Below, piece by piece: positions 17,102 through 25,428 of a DNA stretch of 64,000 bases; positions within the stretch are counted from its first letter, which is position 1; every line of letters begins with the position of its first letter. The position numbers and the translations under genes are program-made. The notes beneath the pieces are model-generated. The model had not been told where the DNA came from. It ran no database searches and saw only the letters and a program-made list of their open reading frames with translations. This DNA is from Dongia_B sp035539075. Lineage in GTDB: Bacteria; Pseudomonadota; Alphaproteobacteria; Dongiales; Dongiaceae. The stretch covers positions 1 to 64,000 of the forward strand of contig DATLJB010000174.1 of NCBI GenBank assembly GCA_035539075.1. Direction: 5' to 3'.

Positions 17102-17448
17102 AGCGTTTCATCGATTGATGGAATCGCGAGGGATTCCCTTTTGAGAGTTTTTATGATTCATGATGTTGGTTGGATAGGAGGCCAGCATCTGATGATCCGA
17201 CCTCTTTCCAATGACCTTCGTGAGCGCGTGGTGTCGGCGGCTTTGGCCGGCGAGAGTTGCCGATCTGTGGCAGTGCGATTCGGCGTTGCGGTATCATCGG
17301 TGGTGAAGTGATTACGGCGCTACCGGAAGACGGGCTCGGTCCCGCCGGCCAAGATGGGCGGGCATCGCAAACGGGTGCTGGCGCCGCATCGTGTTTTCAT
17401 TGTTGAGCGACTTGAGCAGACGCCGCACCTGACATTGCATGGCCTGCA
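17102..17448 (+). pseudogene. IS630-family transposase remnant with nonsense codon
   Basis: From the ATG at 17192 the plus strand reads as the N-terminus of an IS630 transposase: a start RPLSNDLRERVVSAALAGES, then the helix-turn-helix SVAVRFGVAVSSVVK. A TGA at 17309 replaces a tryptophan codon, and the same frame continues with LRRYRKTGSVPPAKMGGHRKR and IVERLEQTPHLTLHGL before being cut at 17448 by the second MITE-like element. The left end starts at the TA of the TetR stop codon, matching the TA target of this family. Nonfunctional. Confidence 0.8.
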
Positions 17449-17626
17449 TGTGAATCAGCACCGACGTGGAACCCCACTGTAAAGGCATTTAACCTGCTGA
17501 AGTGAGTATGGAAATTCCGAAGATCACGGGGTCCCAATCGGGACCCATCCAGACCGAATTTGTGACCACAGTATAAGCAACTTAGCTCTGGCCAGCAGTA
17601 GGGTTCCACTTCGGTGCTGATTCACA
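17449..17626 (-). mobile_element. MITE-like element, copy B (178 bp)
   Basis: Inverse-orientation relative of the 7987-8173 element. Its left end tgtgaatcagcaccgacgtg and the inverse of its right end (tgtgaatcagcaccgaagtg) differ by one base. The interior aligns along its whole length with copy A (for example the shared acttcagcaggtta block). It contains no gene and interrupts the IS630 remnant. Confidence 0.6.
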
Positions 17627-17778
17627 ACCAAGCCATAAAGGCGACGGTTATAGGTACGCCGACCAGGATTGCCACGCGCATTGATGCCCTCTTAGGCCAA
17701 TTAACGCGCTTCATTGTAGGCAACCCGGCACCATATACAACCGGAGGTGCTTTTGGGTGGCTCCGTGCCCAGTACTGC
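17627..17778. other. Intergenic DNA between IS remnants, nothing recognised
   Basis: Short ORFs overlap this stretch but none has a supported start or motif. It joins MITE-like copy B to the IS21-type end at 17779. Confidence 0.3.
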
Positions 17779-17907
17779 TATTCGGCGCGAGGTTTGGACG
17801 CCGATCGGCACGCTAAGTCGTTGCCATACCCACAAACTAGAGGGTCGCCATTCGAAGCCGAATCACATCCACGCCGAATAACAGTCCACTTTCGGAGCCG
17901 AATTACA
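17779..17907 (+). repeat. IS21-type terminal sequence, left boundary of a 6.9-kb module
   Basis: Contains gccgatcggcacgctaag and then reiterated motifs of the type ATTCG..GCCGAATcACA and TTCGGAGCCGAATTACA. A matching stretch lies at 24811-24898 in the same orientation. Multiple short terminal repeats are typical of IS21-family ends. No transposase genes remain. It stops nine bases before the CoA-transferase stop codon. Confidence 0.5.
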
Positions 17908-17915
17908 CCGGCTGA

Positions 17916-20429
17916 TCAGCTCGGCAGATACTCCCTGCTCCAGCTCTCGCTGATTGCACCCGCTTCGCACATCTCGTCGATATGCCCCTGCGGATACTGC
18001 AGCTCCGAAAGGATCTCGCGCGTGGATGAACCGAATTTCTCCGCTGGCCGCAACGGATAGACTTTGCCGGCAGCAGGGCGCACCGCATACGGATCGAGTT
18101 GCGTCACCACATGCCGGCTCGGATGGTCTCCATAGGTTGAGAACGAATAACTGCCCCGATCAATGCCTGTCGTCCCGTCCGCCTCGCGAGTCGTCCGAGC
18201 GCGGATGCTCTCGATGTTGTCGCAAGGAGCTACGCCGACATCGACCGCGCGCAGTTTCCGGCACCATTCCTCGACCGGCAGCTTCACAAACGCGGCTTCG
18301 AGCAGGGCTGCTCGTTCGCCTGGCGCGACCGACATGACGCCTTGCAGGCCGTCCACCGCGCCGAGCTTGGGCAGGTCCTCCTCCAAGGCGCACAGCATGA
18401 GGTAACTGCCTTCCGACGTCCGGTAAAAGCGGTTGAGCTCGCTATTGCCTCTGACCTCCCGACCCGCGGGCTCGTCAAAGGCCTTACGTCCCCGATAATC
18501 ATGGCAAAAGGGCATCTGCGCGAGACCGCTCAGCGCCGACAACGAGGTCCTCGACCGGTCGACCCGGCCGGTGAGACGCTTCTGGTACAACGCGGCAGCG
18601 ATCCCGAGCGCCGCGCCGAAACCGCACATCACGTCGATCGTACCGACATGGGCATGTTCCTCCGGCGTCTCCATCGAACCTCCGAAGCGAAGCATGATGC
18701 CCGTGGCCGCCTGAACGAGATCGTCATATCCGAGGTAATTCGTCCTCGGACCTGCCCGGACACCACTGAAGCAATCCAACTGGCAGAAGATGGCATTCGG
18801 GTTGATCGCCCGGAGGCCTTCGGCATCGAGCCCCATTTGCTGGACCTGCTGGTCGGTGGCGTTCCAGATGACGACGTCCACGGACTTTATGAGGCGGTCC
18901 AGCACGTTGCGCCCCATCGACGACCGGATGTCGGCGAGGAGCGATCGCTTGCTCCGCATGTGAGACATGCCGAAGATGACAGTATTCCAGCAGTCATAGA
19001 AAGGCTTCGCCGGGTCGAGCTTGATCACTTCCGCGCCGAAGCGCGCGAGGTAGGCGCCGGAATGCGGTCCGGCGATGACGTTGCAGAGGTCCAGAACCTT
19101 GACACCGTCCAGCCAGCCGCCACGCGCTCGCGTCGTTGACGTGCGTGGAAGCTCGGTCTTGATGGCCCTGAGAGCCTCGAGCGCCTCTTCGACGGCGACC
19201 TGTCGGCGCGGCCTGGGTGACAACATGGCGTCGCCACTACCGGCCAACCAGGCCATGGGACCTGGCTGAAGCATCTTACCGTAAACCGGATCATCCACCT
19301 CGATCATCAGCCCGGTCGCGGCGGCATGGGGGTCATGGATCCATTCTTCCAGCCACCGATGAGGCGCGCCCGGAAACTTTCCTTCGCCGAAAATCTTCTC
19401 CCATTCGGCGGCGCTGCGCGTCAGGAAGATCGCCTTCATCCGCTCGGTGATCTTGTCGGCCCAGAACTTGGGCAATGGATAGACACCGAGGGACACGTCG
19501 GATTCCCATTCGCTCCGGGGAAGGTAGGTGTCCTCGACCTCGGCCAGCCCCTCGGCGACCAGGCTGTCGTAGATTCCCAGAGTCAGGAGGCACCGCTTGG
19601 CGTGGTACTTGTGACTGGGGCAAACGACATAGAACATACGGTCGTCGGCGCATTTGTAGCTGCGGTAAAAGGGGTCCAGGAGATCCTGTAGCTGATCGTA
19701 GCTGAGGTCCATCGGCCGGCCTTCGGATCGCCGGCGCTCGATCTCCTCTTCGCGTTGCGTCTTGTACCGCTCCGGATACCCGTCGATCTTGATCGAGTTG
19801 TAGGAGAGCCCCTCCATGACCGCGGCGGCGAGCGGCACTTCGATATGATCCCCCTGTCCCGTGACGGCGCGAGACTGAAGCGCCAGAACCACGGCCGAAC
19901 TCGCGAGCATCGTGCCATACGCCGAGGCCAGCGGGAGCGGCGAAAAGGACGGATTGATTCCCATGAGGACCCTGTTGAGCCCCATGTCTGTATAGACGCC
20001 GGACGCCGCGGCGATCACGCTCTCGAAGGCGCGCCATTCCCGGCGCAGCTCGTCGTTCGACGCGAAACCCGGAATGGAGAGTGTGATCAGGCCCAGCTGC
20101 CTGGCCCGCAACGCTTCGAAGTCCAACCCGAGGCGTTTCATGACGCCCGGGCGGAAGTTCTCGATCACGATGTCAGCTTCGGCGATCAGCTCATGGGCTT
20201 GTGCTAGGCCAGTCGCCGTCTTGAGGTCGATGTTCACGAGAAGCTTATTGCGGTGAAGAACGGCATTGGCCGGGTTGTCCCACATCGGGCCCGTGGGCGG
20301 ATCGACATGGATGACGGTCGCGCCGAGATCACCAAGGATCATCGCGACAGCCGGTCCGGCGATGAATTGCCCGAAGTCGACGACCTTGACCCCGGACAGC
20401 GGGAGGTTTGAGCGATCTGTTTTGGCCAT
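17916..20429 (-). CDS. Tandem-domain class III (CaiB/BaiF) CoA-transferase
   Basis: An 837-residue protein, twice the usual length, made of two class III CoA-transferase domains (about 1-425 and 440-837). Each begins with a typical motif: GVKVVDFGQFIAGPAVAMILGDLGA and GVKVLDLCNVIAGPHSGAYLARFGA type starts. These enzymes move CoA between acyl groups through an aspartyl-CoA intermediate. Aligned by eye with E. coli CaiB, the second domain keeps the catalytic aspartate (D599 in GTIDVMCG), whereas the first has alanine near residue 168 (PLASAYG). So the fused protein may act as an internal pseudo-heterodimer with one active half. It is the last gene of the GMC/aldehyde dehydrogenase run and probably activates a carboxylic acid or product of that route. 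Confidence 0.9.
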   Translation of the reverse strand: MAKTDRSNLPLSGVKVVDFGQFIAGPAVAMILGDLGATVIHVDPPTGPMWDNPANAVLHRNKLLVNIDLKTATGLAQAHELIAEADIVIENFRPGVMKRLGLDFEALRARQLGLITLSIPGFASNDELRREWRAFESVIAAASGVYTDMGLNRVLMGINPSFSPLPLASAYGTMLASSAVVLALQSRAVTGQGDHIEVPLAAAVMEGLSYNSIKIDGYPERYKTQREEEIERRRSEGRPMDLSYDQLQDLLDPFYRSYKCADDRMFYVVCPSHKYHAKRCLLTLGIYDSLVAEGLAEVEDTYLPRSEWESDVSLGVYPLPKFWADKITERMKAIFLTRSAAEWEKIFGEGKFPGAPHRWLEEWIHDPHAAATGLMIEVDDPVYGKMLQPGPMAWLAGSGDAMLSPRPRRQVAVEEALEALRAIKTELPRTSTTRARGGWLDGVKVLDLCNVIAGPHSGAYLARFGAEVIKLDPAKPFYDCWNTVIFGMSHMRSKRSLLADIRSSMGRNVLDRLIKSVDVVIWNATDQQVQQMGLDAEGLRAINPNAIFCQLDCFSGVRAGPRTNYLGYDDLVQAATGIMLRFGGSMETPEEHAHVGTIDVMCGFGAALGIAAALYQKRLTGRVDRSRTSLSALSGLAQMPFCHDYRGRKAFDEPAGREVRGNSELNRFYRTSEGSYLMLCALEEDLPKLGAVDGLQGVMSVAPGERAALLEAAFVKLPVEEWCRKLRAVDVGVAPCDNIESIRARTTREADGTTGIDRGSYSFSTYGDHPSRHVVTQLDPYAVRPAAGKVYPLRPAEKFGSSTREILSELQYPQGHIDEMCEAGAISESWSREYLPS

Positions 20430-20492
20430 GATATTGATCCCGAGGTAACGTTCCGAGTGAGCGAGGCAGGTTGATGGAGCGGCGGACCGCGT

Positions 20493-22154
20493 CTATTGAC
20501 CGCTGACGATCCAGCGAGCCGCCTTCTCCGCGATCATCAGCGTCGGTGAATTCGTGTTTCCGCTGGTGATCGTCGGCATGATGCTGGCGTCAACGACCCG
20601 CAGGCCCGCGATGCCATGAACGCGGAGCCGCTGATCGACGACGGCCATGGGATCGCCGCCCTTCCCCATCTTCGCGGTCCCGACCGGATGGAAGATCGTC
20701 GTGGCGATGTCGCCCGCGAGCTTCACCAGCTCGTCGTCCGATTGGAATTCAATGCCGGGCTTCAGCTCCTGCGGTCGGTATTTCGCCAGGGCCGGCTGGG
20801 ACACGATGTGGCGCACCTGCCGAAGGCTGTCGGCGGCGATTTTACGATCATCATCGGTCGCTAGATAGTTCGGGGCGATCGCCGGCGCCTCGTCGAAGCG
20901 GGGCGAGCGGATGCTCACCGTTCCGCGGCTGCTCGGATTGAGGTTGCAGACGCTGGCGGTGAAGGCCGGGAACGGATGGAGCGGCTCGCCAAAGGCACCG
21001 AGGCTGAGCGGCTGGACGTGGTATTCGAGATTGGCGTGGGGACGGCTCGGGTCGGACCTTGTGAAGGCGCCAAGCTGGCTCGGAGCCATGCTCATTGGGC
21101 CCGAGCGACGGAACGCATATTGCAGGGCGATGCGTGATTTGCCCGTCAAGGTGTTGGCAAGGGTATTCAGCGTCTTGGCGCCTTCGACCTTGAAGATGGC
21201 CCTAATCTGTAAATGGTCCTGCAGGTTTCCGCCTATCCCCGGCATGTCCCTCATGACATCGATGCCGTGCTCCTTGAGGAGCGTCGCCGGGCCGAGGCCA
21301 GAGAGCTGAAGGATCTGCGGCGAGCCGATGGCGCCCGCCGACAGGATGACCTCTCGCCTGGCGCTGAGCCGCAGCGATATTCCGTCCCGTCGCACCGTGA
21401 CGCCGGTGCACGAAAGGTGCCCGTCTGCTTTGCACTCCAGGCTAAGACGCTCAACCTGGGAGCCGGTTAGAACCGTCAAGTTGCGGCGGTGCTCGACCGG
21501 ACGCAGGAAGGCCTTCGACGTGTTCCACCGCCAGCCGCGCCGCTGATTGACCTCGAAATAGCTGACGCCGGCATTGTCGCCGGTGTTGAAGTCGTCGACG
21601 CGCGGGAAGCCAGCTTCGCTCGCCGCATCCGCGAAGGCGTCGAGTAGATCCCACCTGAGGCGTTGCTTCTCGATGCGCCATTCGCCGCCGTGGCCATGGA
21701 AATCGGAGAAGCGGCCGTTGCCGCCGATTTGCGGATCGGCGCCGCCGTCACGGCGGTAATGATCTTCATGCGCCTTGAAATCAGGAAGCGAATTCTCCCA
21801 GGTCCAAGTGCTGTCGCCGGTCAGCCGGGCCCATTCGTCATAGTCCCGCGCCTGGCCGCGCATGTAAATCATGCCGTTGATGGAGGAGCAGCCGCCAAGG
21901 GTCTTTCCCCTCGGATACCGCAAGGTCCGACCGTTCAGACCGGCGCTCGGCTCGGTAGAATACAGCCAGTCGGTCCTCGGATTGCCGATGCAGTAGAGAT
22001 AGCCGACGGGGATGTGGATCCAAGGATAACTGTCACGTTTGCCAGCTTCCAGGAGCAGGACTCGTTTCGTCGGGTCCTTGCTCAGGCGGTTGGCGAGGAG
22101 GCAGCCTGCCGTACCGGCGCCAACGACGATGTAATCGTATGCTTGGTCATCCAT
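20493..22154 (-). CDS. GMC-family FAD-dependent alcohol/choline dehydrogenase-like oxidoreductase
   Basis: The start is the ATG at 22154, ten bases after the aldehyde dehydrogenase stop; the longer open frame is shadow sequence from that gene. The 553-residue protein has the N-terminal FAD-binding motif DYIVVGAGTAGCLLANRL, the GMC signature PRGKTLGGCSSINGMIYMRG, a second signature GAIGSPQILQLSGLGP, and the catalytic pair in HPVGTAKMG and NTNSPT near the C-terminus. It oxidises a primary alcohol to an aldehyde with FAD. The neighbouring CoA-acylating aldehyde dehydrogenase would take the product onward. Substrate unknown; choline dehydrogenase is the nearest well-known relative. Confidence 0.9.
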   Translation of the reverse strand: MDDQAYDYIVVGAGTAGCLLANRLSKDPTKRVLLLEAGKRDSYPWIHIPVGYLYCIGNPRTDWLYSTEPSAGLNGRTLRYPRGKTLGGCSSINGMIYMRGQARDYDEWARLTGDSTWTWENSLPDFKAHEDHYRRDGGADPQIGGNGRFSDFHGHGGEWRIEKQRLRWDLLDAFADAASEAGFPRVDDFNTGDNAGVSYFEVNQRRGWRWNTSKAFLRPVEHRRNLTVLTGSQVERLSLECKADGHLSCTGVTVRRDGISLRLSARREVILSAGAIGSPQILQLSGLGPATLLKEHGIDVMRDMPGIGGNLQDHLQIRAIFKVEGAKTLNTLANTLTGKSRIALQYAFRRSGPMSMAPSQLGAFTRSDPSRPHANLEYHVQPLSLGAFGEPLHPFPAFTASVCNLNPSSRGTVSIRSPRFDEAPAIAPNYLATDDDRKIAADSLRQVRHIVSQPALAKYRPQELKPGIEFQSDDELVKLAGDIATTIFHPVGTAKMGKGGDPMAVVDQRLRVHGIAGLRVVDASIMPTITSGNTNSPTLMIAEKAARWIVSGQ

Positions 22155-22164
22155 GATCGGGCGC

Positions 22165-23664
22165 TCACCGGGCGACCGGCATCGCGAATTCGGCGCCCTT
22201 GGCGATGCTTTCCGGCCAGCGCTGCATGATCGACTTCTGGCGGGTATAGAAGCGAACGCCTTCTTCGCCGTAGGCATGCGTGTCGCCGAAGAAGCTCTTC
22301 TTCCAGCCGCCGAAGCCGTGCCATGCCATCGGCACCGGGATCGGCACGTTGATGCCGACCATGCCGACTTGGATATGCCGGCCGAATTCCCGGGCCGCGT
22401 TGCCGTCCCGCGTGAACAAGCTGACGCCGTTCCCGTATTCATGCGCGTTGATGCGGGCGATGCAGTCGGCAACGTCGGTCGCGCGCATGCAGGAGAGGAC
22501 GGGACCGAAGATCTCCTCGCGGTAGATCGTCATCTCTGGCGTGACATGGTCGAAGAGCGTGCCCCCGAGCCAGAAGCCCGCATTCCCGCCGGCGACGCGA
22601 TGGTCGCGCCCGTCGACGACGAGCTCGGCGCCTTCGGCGACGCCTTTGGCGATGTAGGAGGTGATCCGGTTCCTTGCGGCTTCCGTGACGATCGGGCCCA
22701 TCTCGACATCGGAGTCCAGGCCGTCGCCGACCTTAAGGTGGCGCGTCCGCTCGGCCAGCATCGGCATGATCCTGTCGCCGACATCGCCAACCAGCATCGC
22801 GACAGAAATCGCCATGCAGCGCTCTCCGGCAGAGCCGTAGGCAGCCCCCATCAGGGCGTCGACCGCCTTCCCCAGATCAGCATCTGGCAGGATCACCATG
22901 TGGTTTTTCGCGCCGCCAAGAGCCTGGACCCGCTTTCCGTACCTGGCGCCAGTTTCGTAAACGTGGTTCGCAATCAGGGTCGACCCGACGAAGGAGACCG
23001 CGGCGACGTCGGGATGCGCCAGCAGGGCATCGACCGCCGCCTTGTCGCCTTGCACGACGTTGAAGACACCGTCAGGAAAGCCTGCTTCCTTCATCAGCTC
23101 GGCATAGAGCAGCGTCGGCGACGGATCGAGCGGGGACGGCTTTAGAACGAAAGTGTTTCCTGTGGCGATCGCCAAGGGGAACATCCACATCGGCACCATG
23201 ACAGGGAAATTGAAAGGCGTTATCCCCGCGACCACGCCCAACGGCTGCCGGAGCGTCCAGTTATCGATGCCGGTCGATACCTGGTCGGTATAGCCCCCCT
23301 TGAGGAGTTGCGGCACGCCGCATGCGAATTCGACGATATCGATTCCGCGTTCGACCTCGCCGCAGGCATCGCTGAAGATCTTGCCATGCTCGCGCGTGAT
23401 GGACCGTGCGAGTTCTTCCTTATGGTCGTTCAACAGGCCGAGGAAGCGGTTCATCAGCCGCGCCCGGCGGATGGGCGGCATGTTTGCCCAGCTCGGGAAA
23501 GCGGCCCGCGCCGCGGTAACCGCCTGATCGACCTCGCGGGTCGAGGCCAGCGCGACCCGTCCGGTCACGCGTCCGGTCGCTGGATTGAAGACGTCCTGCT
23601 CCCGCCCGGCATTGCCCGAGACGCGCTTGCCGCCAATGAAATGCCCGATCTCGCCGCTGGTCAT
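22165..23664 (-). CDS. mmsA: CoA-acylating methylmalonate-semialdehyde dehydrogenase family
   Basis: The ATG at 23664 (GGAGAG upstream) gives 499 residues, the usual length for this family. Recognisable blocks: GVVAGITPFNFPVMVPMWMFP, FVGSTLIANHVYETG, ALGGAKNHMVILPDADLG, and the catalytic cysteine in GSAGERCMAISVAMLVG. Enzymes of this group convert (methyl)malonate semialdehyde to propionyl- or acetyl-CoA using NAD and CoA. Here it is the first gene of a minus-strand run with a GMC oxidoreductase and a CoA-transferase, so it may act on another semialdehyde. It is divergent from a LysR regulator that probably controls it. Confidence 0.92.
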   Translation of the reverse strand: MTSGEIGHFIGGKRVSGNAGREQDVFNPATGRVTGRVALASTREVDQAVTAARAAFPSWANMPPIRRARLMNRFLGLLNDHKEELARSITREHGKIFSDACGEVERGIDIVEFACGVPQLLKGGYTDQVSTGIDNWTLRQPLGVVAGITPFNFPVMVPMWMFPLAIATGNTFVLKPSPLDPSPTLLYAELMKEAGFPDGVFNVVQGDKAAVDALLAHPDVAAVSFVGSTLIANHVYETGARYGKRVQALGGAKNHMVILPDADLGKAVDALMGAAYGSAGERCMAISVAMLVGDVGDRIMPMLAERTRHLKVGDGLDSDVEMGPIVTEAARNRITSYIAKGVAEGAELVVDGRDHRVAGGNAGFWLGGTLFDHVTPEMTIYREEIFGPVLSCMRATDVADCIARINAHEYGNGVSLFTRDGNAAREFGRHIQVGMVGINVPIPVPMAWHGFGGWKKSFFGDTHAYGEEGVRFYTRQKSIMQRWPESIAKGAEFAMPVAR

Positions 23665-23828
23665 GCTTTCTCTCCGTTCGGACCTCCCGTGACCCTCACA
23701 GGGAGACAGGCCCATTTTTTCTCACTCCCCGAGCATCGCGAACAGGCTGGTAAATTTCATCTAAATATTATTTTTTTTGATAATTCGTGTTAACTTTGCC
23801 GATGCTTCTCATCAGCGGGCATGACGGC

Positions 23829-24728
23829 ATGGCGGATCGGCTACGTGACCTCCCACCATTGAAATCATTAAGAGTTTTCGAGGCATGCTTGCGTCTCGGC
23901 AGCTTCAGCAAGGCTGCCCAAGCTCTCAACGTGGGGCAACCTGCCATTAGTCACCAGATTCATGCCTTGGAGGTCGATCTCGGAACCCGGCTGTTCGAGA
24001 GGCGGGGCGCCAGGACGATTCCGACGCCGGAAGCGCGGTCGTATTACCGAAGCATCTCGGAGGCGCTCGGCGAGATGGCACGTGCCAGCGCGGCCCTCCG
24101 TCGCGCCAACCGGCTACCGGGTCTCACCCTTGCGACCTACCCTGGCATCGCGACGTTCTGGCTGATGCCGCGACTGTCCCAGGTGAAGCAGAGCGATCCG
24201 GACCTTGCCATCCGGGTAATGACCGCGGAGCGGGAGCAGGACATGCCGCTTGATGAGGTCGATTGCGCCATTCTATTCGGTGACGGAGAATGGTCGGGAT
24301 ACGAGAGTCATCTCTTGGTACAGGAACGAGTATTGCCGGTCGCGGCACCCGCCGTCGCCGCAAGCCTTTCCGGAAAATCCCGCGACGCTCTGCTGCGCGC
24401 CGGCCCCCTGATCCATCTCGAGGACCAGGATCGGCGTTGGTTCACGTGGTCGGACTGGCGAGATGCACGATCACCTGTGACCGAGCGGATGGATTCCGGC
24501 ATCGCGGTTACGGATCACGGCATCGCCATTCATCAGGCGTTGATGGGTCATGGGATCGCCCTGGGATGGCAAGGCGTGATTGATGAGCTTTTGCGAAACA
24601 AGCTGCTGGTCGCCCTTGACCGCGACCTCCTGTCGTCCGACCGAGGATATTTTCTGGTCGGAGCGCCTGGCTTCTTCGATACCCGCATAGGAGGACTCGT
24701 TCTGCATGCTCTGGTCCAACCGGATTGA
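23829..24728 (+). CDS. LysR-family transcriptional regulator (GcvA-like)
   Basis: The ATG at 23829 gives 299 residues and starts just before the DNA-binding domain, as in GcvA-type regulators; in-frame upstream starts at 23787 and 23802 are possible but unlikely. The winged helix is at about residues 10-60 (LKSLRVFEACLRLGSFSKAAQALNVGQPAISHQI in outline: SFSKAAQALNV and QPAISHQI). The rest is a periplasmic-binding-protein-like effector domain. It lies 164 bases from the divergent aldehyde dehydrogenase gene; the AT-rich gap (23730-23790) should hold its sites. It probably activates that catabolic run in response to its substrate. Confidence 0.92.
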   Translation: MADRLRDLPPLKSLRVFEACLRLGSFSKAAQALNVGQPAISHQIHALEVDLGTRLFERRGARTIPTPEARSYYRSISEALGEMARASAALRRANRLPGLTLATYPGIATFWLMPRLSQVKQSDPDLAIRVMTAEREQDMPLDEVDCAILFGDGEWSGYESHLLVQERVLPVAAPAVAASLSGKSRDALLRAGPLIHLEDQDRRWFTWSDWRDARSPVTERMDSGIAVTDHGIAIHQALMGHGIALGWQGVIDELLRNKLLVALDRDLLSSDRGYFLVGAPGFFDTRIGGLVLHALVQPD

Positions 24729-24810
24729 TAGGCGGCTCCTGGCCGCTGCTTTCAGCCGCAAATCCCGTGCATGAACCAGTTGTGCGAGCCGGTGGCGAGT
24801 GTGACTTGTC

Positions 24811-24898
24811 ATTCGGCCCGGGGTTTGAGCGCCGATAAGCACGCTAAGCGCTTGACCTGACTGCAGAGTGAGGGGTCCGAATGTGGCGCCGAATTACA
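24811..24898 (+). repeat. IS21-type terminal sequence, right boundary of the 6.9-kb module
   Basis: Aligns with 17779-17907 in the same orientation, sharing the pattern ATTCGGC..GGTTTG..GCCGAT..GCACGCTAAG at one end and GCGCCGAATTACA at the other. No transposase gene is associated. Confidence 0.5.
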
Positions 24899-25246
24899 AC
24901 CTGTGGTTCTCATAGGAGCAAGTCAGACAAGAAGTACACGCCATTAGCTATACCGTCCTTTCCGATGTTTGGTCATAAGACTGGCTTGTGTGGCAGCACT
25001 TCAGCAATGGTGGCGGCTCTCATGTTGCTTTAGTCACAGCATGCGCGCGAGAAGGAGACGGACAATGAAGGCCTACCGGTTCAACGAGAAGCAAGTCACC
25101 TATATCACGCTGTATTTCGATTACAGTTCGTGAGTTCGGAGGACGAAAGTGCAAATTTAGAGAGGGGGTATTGGTGGGGGTACGCATAGAATGAAAGTTT
25201 CAAAACTATGCTTATTATCAGCGGCTTATACTGTTAAATGGCAAGA
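24899..25246. other. Intergenic DNA left of the island
   Basis: About 350 bases without a confident gene. It contains a 23-codon ORF (25065-25133) with a GGAG site and, at 25183-25210, an inverted repeat (gcatag...ctatgc). No tRNA gene is visible immediately upstream of the left attachment-like repeat. Confidence 0.4.
25065..25133 (+). CDS. Possible 22-residue ORF or truncated gene start
   Basis: AAGGAGACGGACA precedes an ATG that opens only 22 codons (MKAYRFNEKQVTYITLYFDY, then SS). The strong ribosome-binding site suggests the start of a truncated gene. No family recognised. Confidence 0.2.
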   Translation: MKAYRFNEKQVTYITLYFDYSS

Positions 25247-25260
25247 CACCCTCTCCGCCA
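25247..25260 (+). repeat. Left attachment-site repeat of the island
   Basis: caccctctccgcca, identical to 39968-39981. After it the two sides stay similar with a one-base offset (tttctc versus atttcctc). Confidence 0.7.
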
Positions 25261-25332
25261 TTTCTCCAGCCACATTGCGGCAACGCTGAAAAGATTGAAG
25301 AAATTCGCGGGTACGGGCGCTTCCAAACCGCA

Positions 25333-25357
25333 CTGTGTACCAGTCCTGTGTACCAGT
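25333..25357 (+). repeat. Left paired recombinase arm-type motifs
   Basis: ctgtgtaccagt occurs twice, at 25333 and 25346, a 13-bp period. The motif recurs as a 13-bp-spaced GTACCA pair near the right end. Position inside the attachment repeat suggests arm binding sites for the integrase. Confidence 0.5.
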
Positions 25358-25428
25358 AAATAGGGAATCGGCTAGGTGGCCAGGCAGCCAAAGCCTGCGA
25401 GCCGCCAAAGATCCCAGCGGCGCCCCAA

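Noticed and set aside
22155..22472. N-terminal extension of the GMC oxidoreductase
   Set aside because: The bases belong to the end of the aldehyde dehydrogenase in another frame; the FAD motif begins just after the ATG at 22154.
25165..25260. Intact tRNA-Ser gene at the left attachment repeat
   Set aside because: Only the 3' core resembles tRNA; no matching acceptor 5' strand, D-arm or anticodon arm could be found upstream.
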